Assembly (NCBI RefSeq): GCF_902686445.1 | Contig: NC_062220.1 | Location: 107,990,643 to 108,054,642 of the forward strand | Source: Sciurus carolinensis | Lineage: Eukaryota; Chordata; Mammalia; Rodentia; Sciuridae | DNA length: 64,000 nt | Direction of reading: 5' to 3' | Shown: one piece after another, positions 62,031 to 64,000 of the stretch | How positions within the stretch are numbered: the stretch's first letter is position 1 | How the letters are laid out: every line of letters starts with the position of its first letter | Position numbers and translations under genes: made by a program | The notes under the pieces: generated by a model | What the model was told of the DNA's origin: nothing | The model's database searches: none | What the model saw: only the letters and a program-made list of their open reading frames with translations

Positions 62031-63357
62031 GACAATTGCCATTCTGACTGGAGTGAGATGGAGTCTTGGTGTAGTTTTAATTTGTATTTATCTAATTGCT
62101 AGAAAGGTTGAACATTTTTTCATATATTTGTTGACCATTTGTATTTCTTCTTAGTGAAGTCCTTGTTCAGTTCCTTTGCCAATTTATTAATTGGATTATT
62201 TATTTATTTTTGGTGTGAAGTTTTTTGAGTTCTTTGTATATTCTGGAGATTAATACTCTATCTGAGGTGCAGGTGGCAAAGATTTTCTCTCATTCTGTAG
62301 GTTCTCTGTTCATGTTCTTGATTGTTTCCTTAGCAGTGAAGAAGTTATGAATAACATTCCATTTATTGTCTCTTGATTTTAATTCTTGTGATTTAGTGGT
62401 CTTGTTGGAGAAGTCAGTTCCTGAGCCAACATGATAGAGAGTTGGACAAACTTTTTCTTCTAGTAGGTGCAGGGTCTTTGACCAATGTTTAGGTCCTTGA
62501 TCTACTTTGAGTTGAGTTTTGTGCAGGGTGAGAGATAGGGATTTAATTTCATTTTGCTACATATGGATTTCTTGTTTTCTCAGCCCCATTTGTTGAAGAG
62601 GCTATCTTTTTTCTCAAATATATGTTTATGTTACCCTTGTCTAGTATGAGATAATTGTATACATGTGAGTTTGTCTGTGTCTGTGTCTTCTGTTCCATTG
62701 GCTCTCATGTTTGTTTTTGTGCCAATTCCATGCCATTTTTTTTTCACTACACTTCTATAGTATAATTTAAGGTCTGGTATTGTGATTCCTCCGGCTTCAC
62801 TTTCCTACTAAGGATTGCTTTGGCTATTCTGGGCCTCTTATTTTTTCCAAATGGATTTCATGACTGTTTTTTCTATTTCTATGAAGGAAATTATTGGAAT
62901 TTTCATAGGAATTGAATTTCATCTGTTTAGTGAATTAAATCTACATAGTATGGCCATTTTGATAATATTAATTTTGCCTATTCAAGAACATGGGAGATTG
63001 TTCCATCATCTAAGGTCTTCTTCAATTTCTTTCTTTAGTGTTGTGTAAGTTTTCATTGTATAGGTATTTCAACTCCATTAGATTGATTCCTAAGTATTAT
63101 TTTTAGACTATTGTGAATGGGATAGTTTTTCTAATTTCCGTTTCAACTGATTCATCATTGATGTATAGGAACACAATTGATTTGTGTTAATTTTATATCC
63201 TGCTACTTTTTTGAATTTGTTTATGAGTTCTAAAAGCTTTCTGGTGAAGTTTTTTAGGTCTTCTAAATAGAGAATCATATCATCAGCAAATAGCCATATA
63301 TATCTAAAAGAACAAATAAAAAATCGAATTTAAAAAATCTAAAAAAATAAAAATAAA
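62031..63357 (-). mobile_element. Young L1 insertion with 5' inversion
   Basis: 62031 to about 63293 is the reverse complement of L1 ORF2, from the reverse-transcriptase box LFADDMIL (63270-63293) to the C-terminal part. It is followed at once by the sense L1 tail TATCTAAAAGAACAAATAAA and an A-rich end. The whole is flanked by AAAGATTAATTCTT at 62017-62030 and 63358-63371. This is the structure left by twin priming. The frame is truncated and not functional. Confidence 0.88.
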
Positions 63358-63371
63358 AAAGATTAATTCTT
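63358..63371. repeat. Target-site duplication, right copy, of the inverted L1
   Basis: AAAGATTAATTCTT, identical to 62017-62030. Confidence 0.9.
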
Positions 63372-63461
63372 AGAAGAAAAGTAGTGGATGTTATTAATAT
63401 TGTTCTAATGATTAAGAAATGCCCAGACATTGAGGAGTGTCCCCATGACCTTGTTTCTAAA

Positions 63462-63608
63462 ACCTGAATGCTCATCAGAATCTGAAAGTCGTGAAATTTC
63501 TCCAATGCCTGCTTTCATTCCTGGAGATTCTGTCACAATCCATCAGAGGAATTCCTAGGAATGAGACTTTTTAAGAGCTCACCAGGTGACGCTGATGTGT
63601 AGCCAGGT
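63462..63608 (-). mobile_element. MER5A-like hAT MITE
   Basis: CTGAATGCTCATCAGAATCT, GGAATGAGACTTTTTAAGAG and CACCAGGTGACGCTGATGTG resemble the MER5A interior. Confidence 0.5.
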
Positions 63609-64000
63609 GGAATGCCCAAATAGGGCCACAGTCATGACATTTGATTGCATCACACAAGATGTATCAGTCCCATAAATGGCATACTGCTGGGGCCATGTCA
63701 GGAATGTGACAGTTCCCACACTTCACTTGCAGTACCAAGACTCTCTTCCCATTGGAGAATGCATATCTGGGTGCAAGGGAACCAGCCTGTCATTTGGTTA
63801 ATTAGATATTTTATCTAGGATTAGTCGTTGCTTGCTTGCAACAAGCCTTTTATAAATGACACATTTTACTAGCTACTCTGAACAACTAATGTAGGCAACA
63901 AAACCTGTTCACTCATCACACTTTTCTCTCTGCTTAAAGCATCTAGCATGGCACAAAGGACTCTTTTAAGGGATGACCGTAGCTGTCCCTTTGGACAACA

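Larger units (their letters stand above)
50411..64000 (-). other. DDC intron 7, open at right edge
   Basis: At least 13.6 kb. Contains the hairpin at 51581, a tRNA-Lys pseudogene piece, two MIR-like SINEs, MER2 elements, ID SINEs and several L1 pieces. 51660-52730 shows no recognisable repeat or gene although one frame is open for 133 codons; 53960-54600 and 55200-55790 also hold nothing I can name. Confidence 0.75.

Noticed and set aside
63400..64000. Search for DDC exon 7 at the right edge
   Set aside because: No minus-strand match to the conserved segment preceding VVATLGTT; exon 7 must lie beyond the window.

Overview
This is a vertebrate nuclear window from a rodent, very probably a squirrel (Sciuridae). 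It has GT-AG introns, one CpG island and dense interspersed repeats. The SINEs decide the lineage: tRNA-like ID elements and B1-ID fusions (a 7SL-like left part joined to an ID tail with the box reading GGGGAT-TAGCTCAG) occur all along on both strands, as is typical of ground squirrels and marmots. MaLR LTRs, Tigger/MER2 DNA transposons, MIRs and L1s make up most of the remaining recognisable sequence.

Only two protein-coding genes can be supported, both on the minus strand and both cut by the window edges. At the left, 1-1213 is an uninterrupted frame for the first 404 residues of FIGNL1 (fidgetin-like 1). It sits behind a splice acceptor, and its CpG-island promoter lies near 4.1-4.33 kb. 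From about 10.65 kb to the right edge lies the 3' part of DDC (aromatic L-amino-acid decarboxylase). Eight coding exons can be placed to the base: 10986-11186, 14460-14561, 17185-17283, 21281-21300, 27250-27326, 39550-39617, 44027-44121 and 50344-50410. They join in one frame and encode residues 239-480 of the enzyme, including the PLP lysine K303, D271, T246, N300 and the mobile-loop Y332. Exon 12 is a 20-nt microexon. The earlier exons lie beyond 64000. The FIGNL1-DDC tandem order matches the mammalian arrangement.

Layout: 1-4.3 kb FIGNL1; 4.3-10.6 kb intergenic repeats; 10.6-64 kb DDC exons 15 to 8 and their introns. Intron 10 (12.2 kb) holds a degenerate antisense L1 and a cluster of MaLR LTRs at 34.9-36.75 kb, one nested in another. 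Intron 7 (over 13.5 kb, open at the right) holds an unexplained 80-nt hairpin, a tRNA-Lys pseudogene fragment, a large old L1, and a young L1 with a 5' inversion and a perfect 14-bp target duplication.

The two genes do not work in one pathway: FIGNL1 acts on RAD51 in DNA repair, DDC makes dopamine and serotonin. The signals most worth a second look are the 35-bp-stem hairpin at 51581-51660, which pairs better as plus-strand RNA, and the 83-bp inverted repeat at 25.1/25.55 kb, one arm of which lies inside an insertion flanked by an 18-bp direct repeat. No operons, CRISPR arrays or bacterial features are present.
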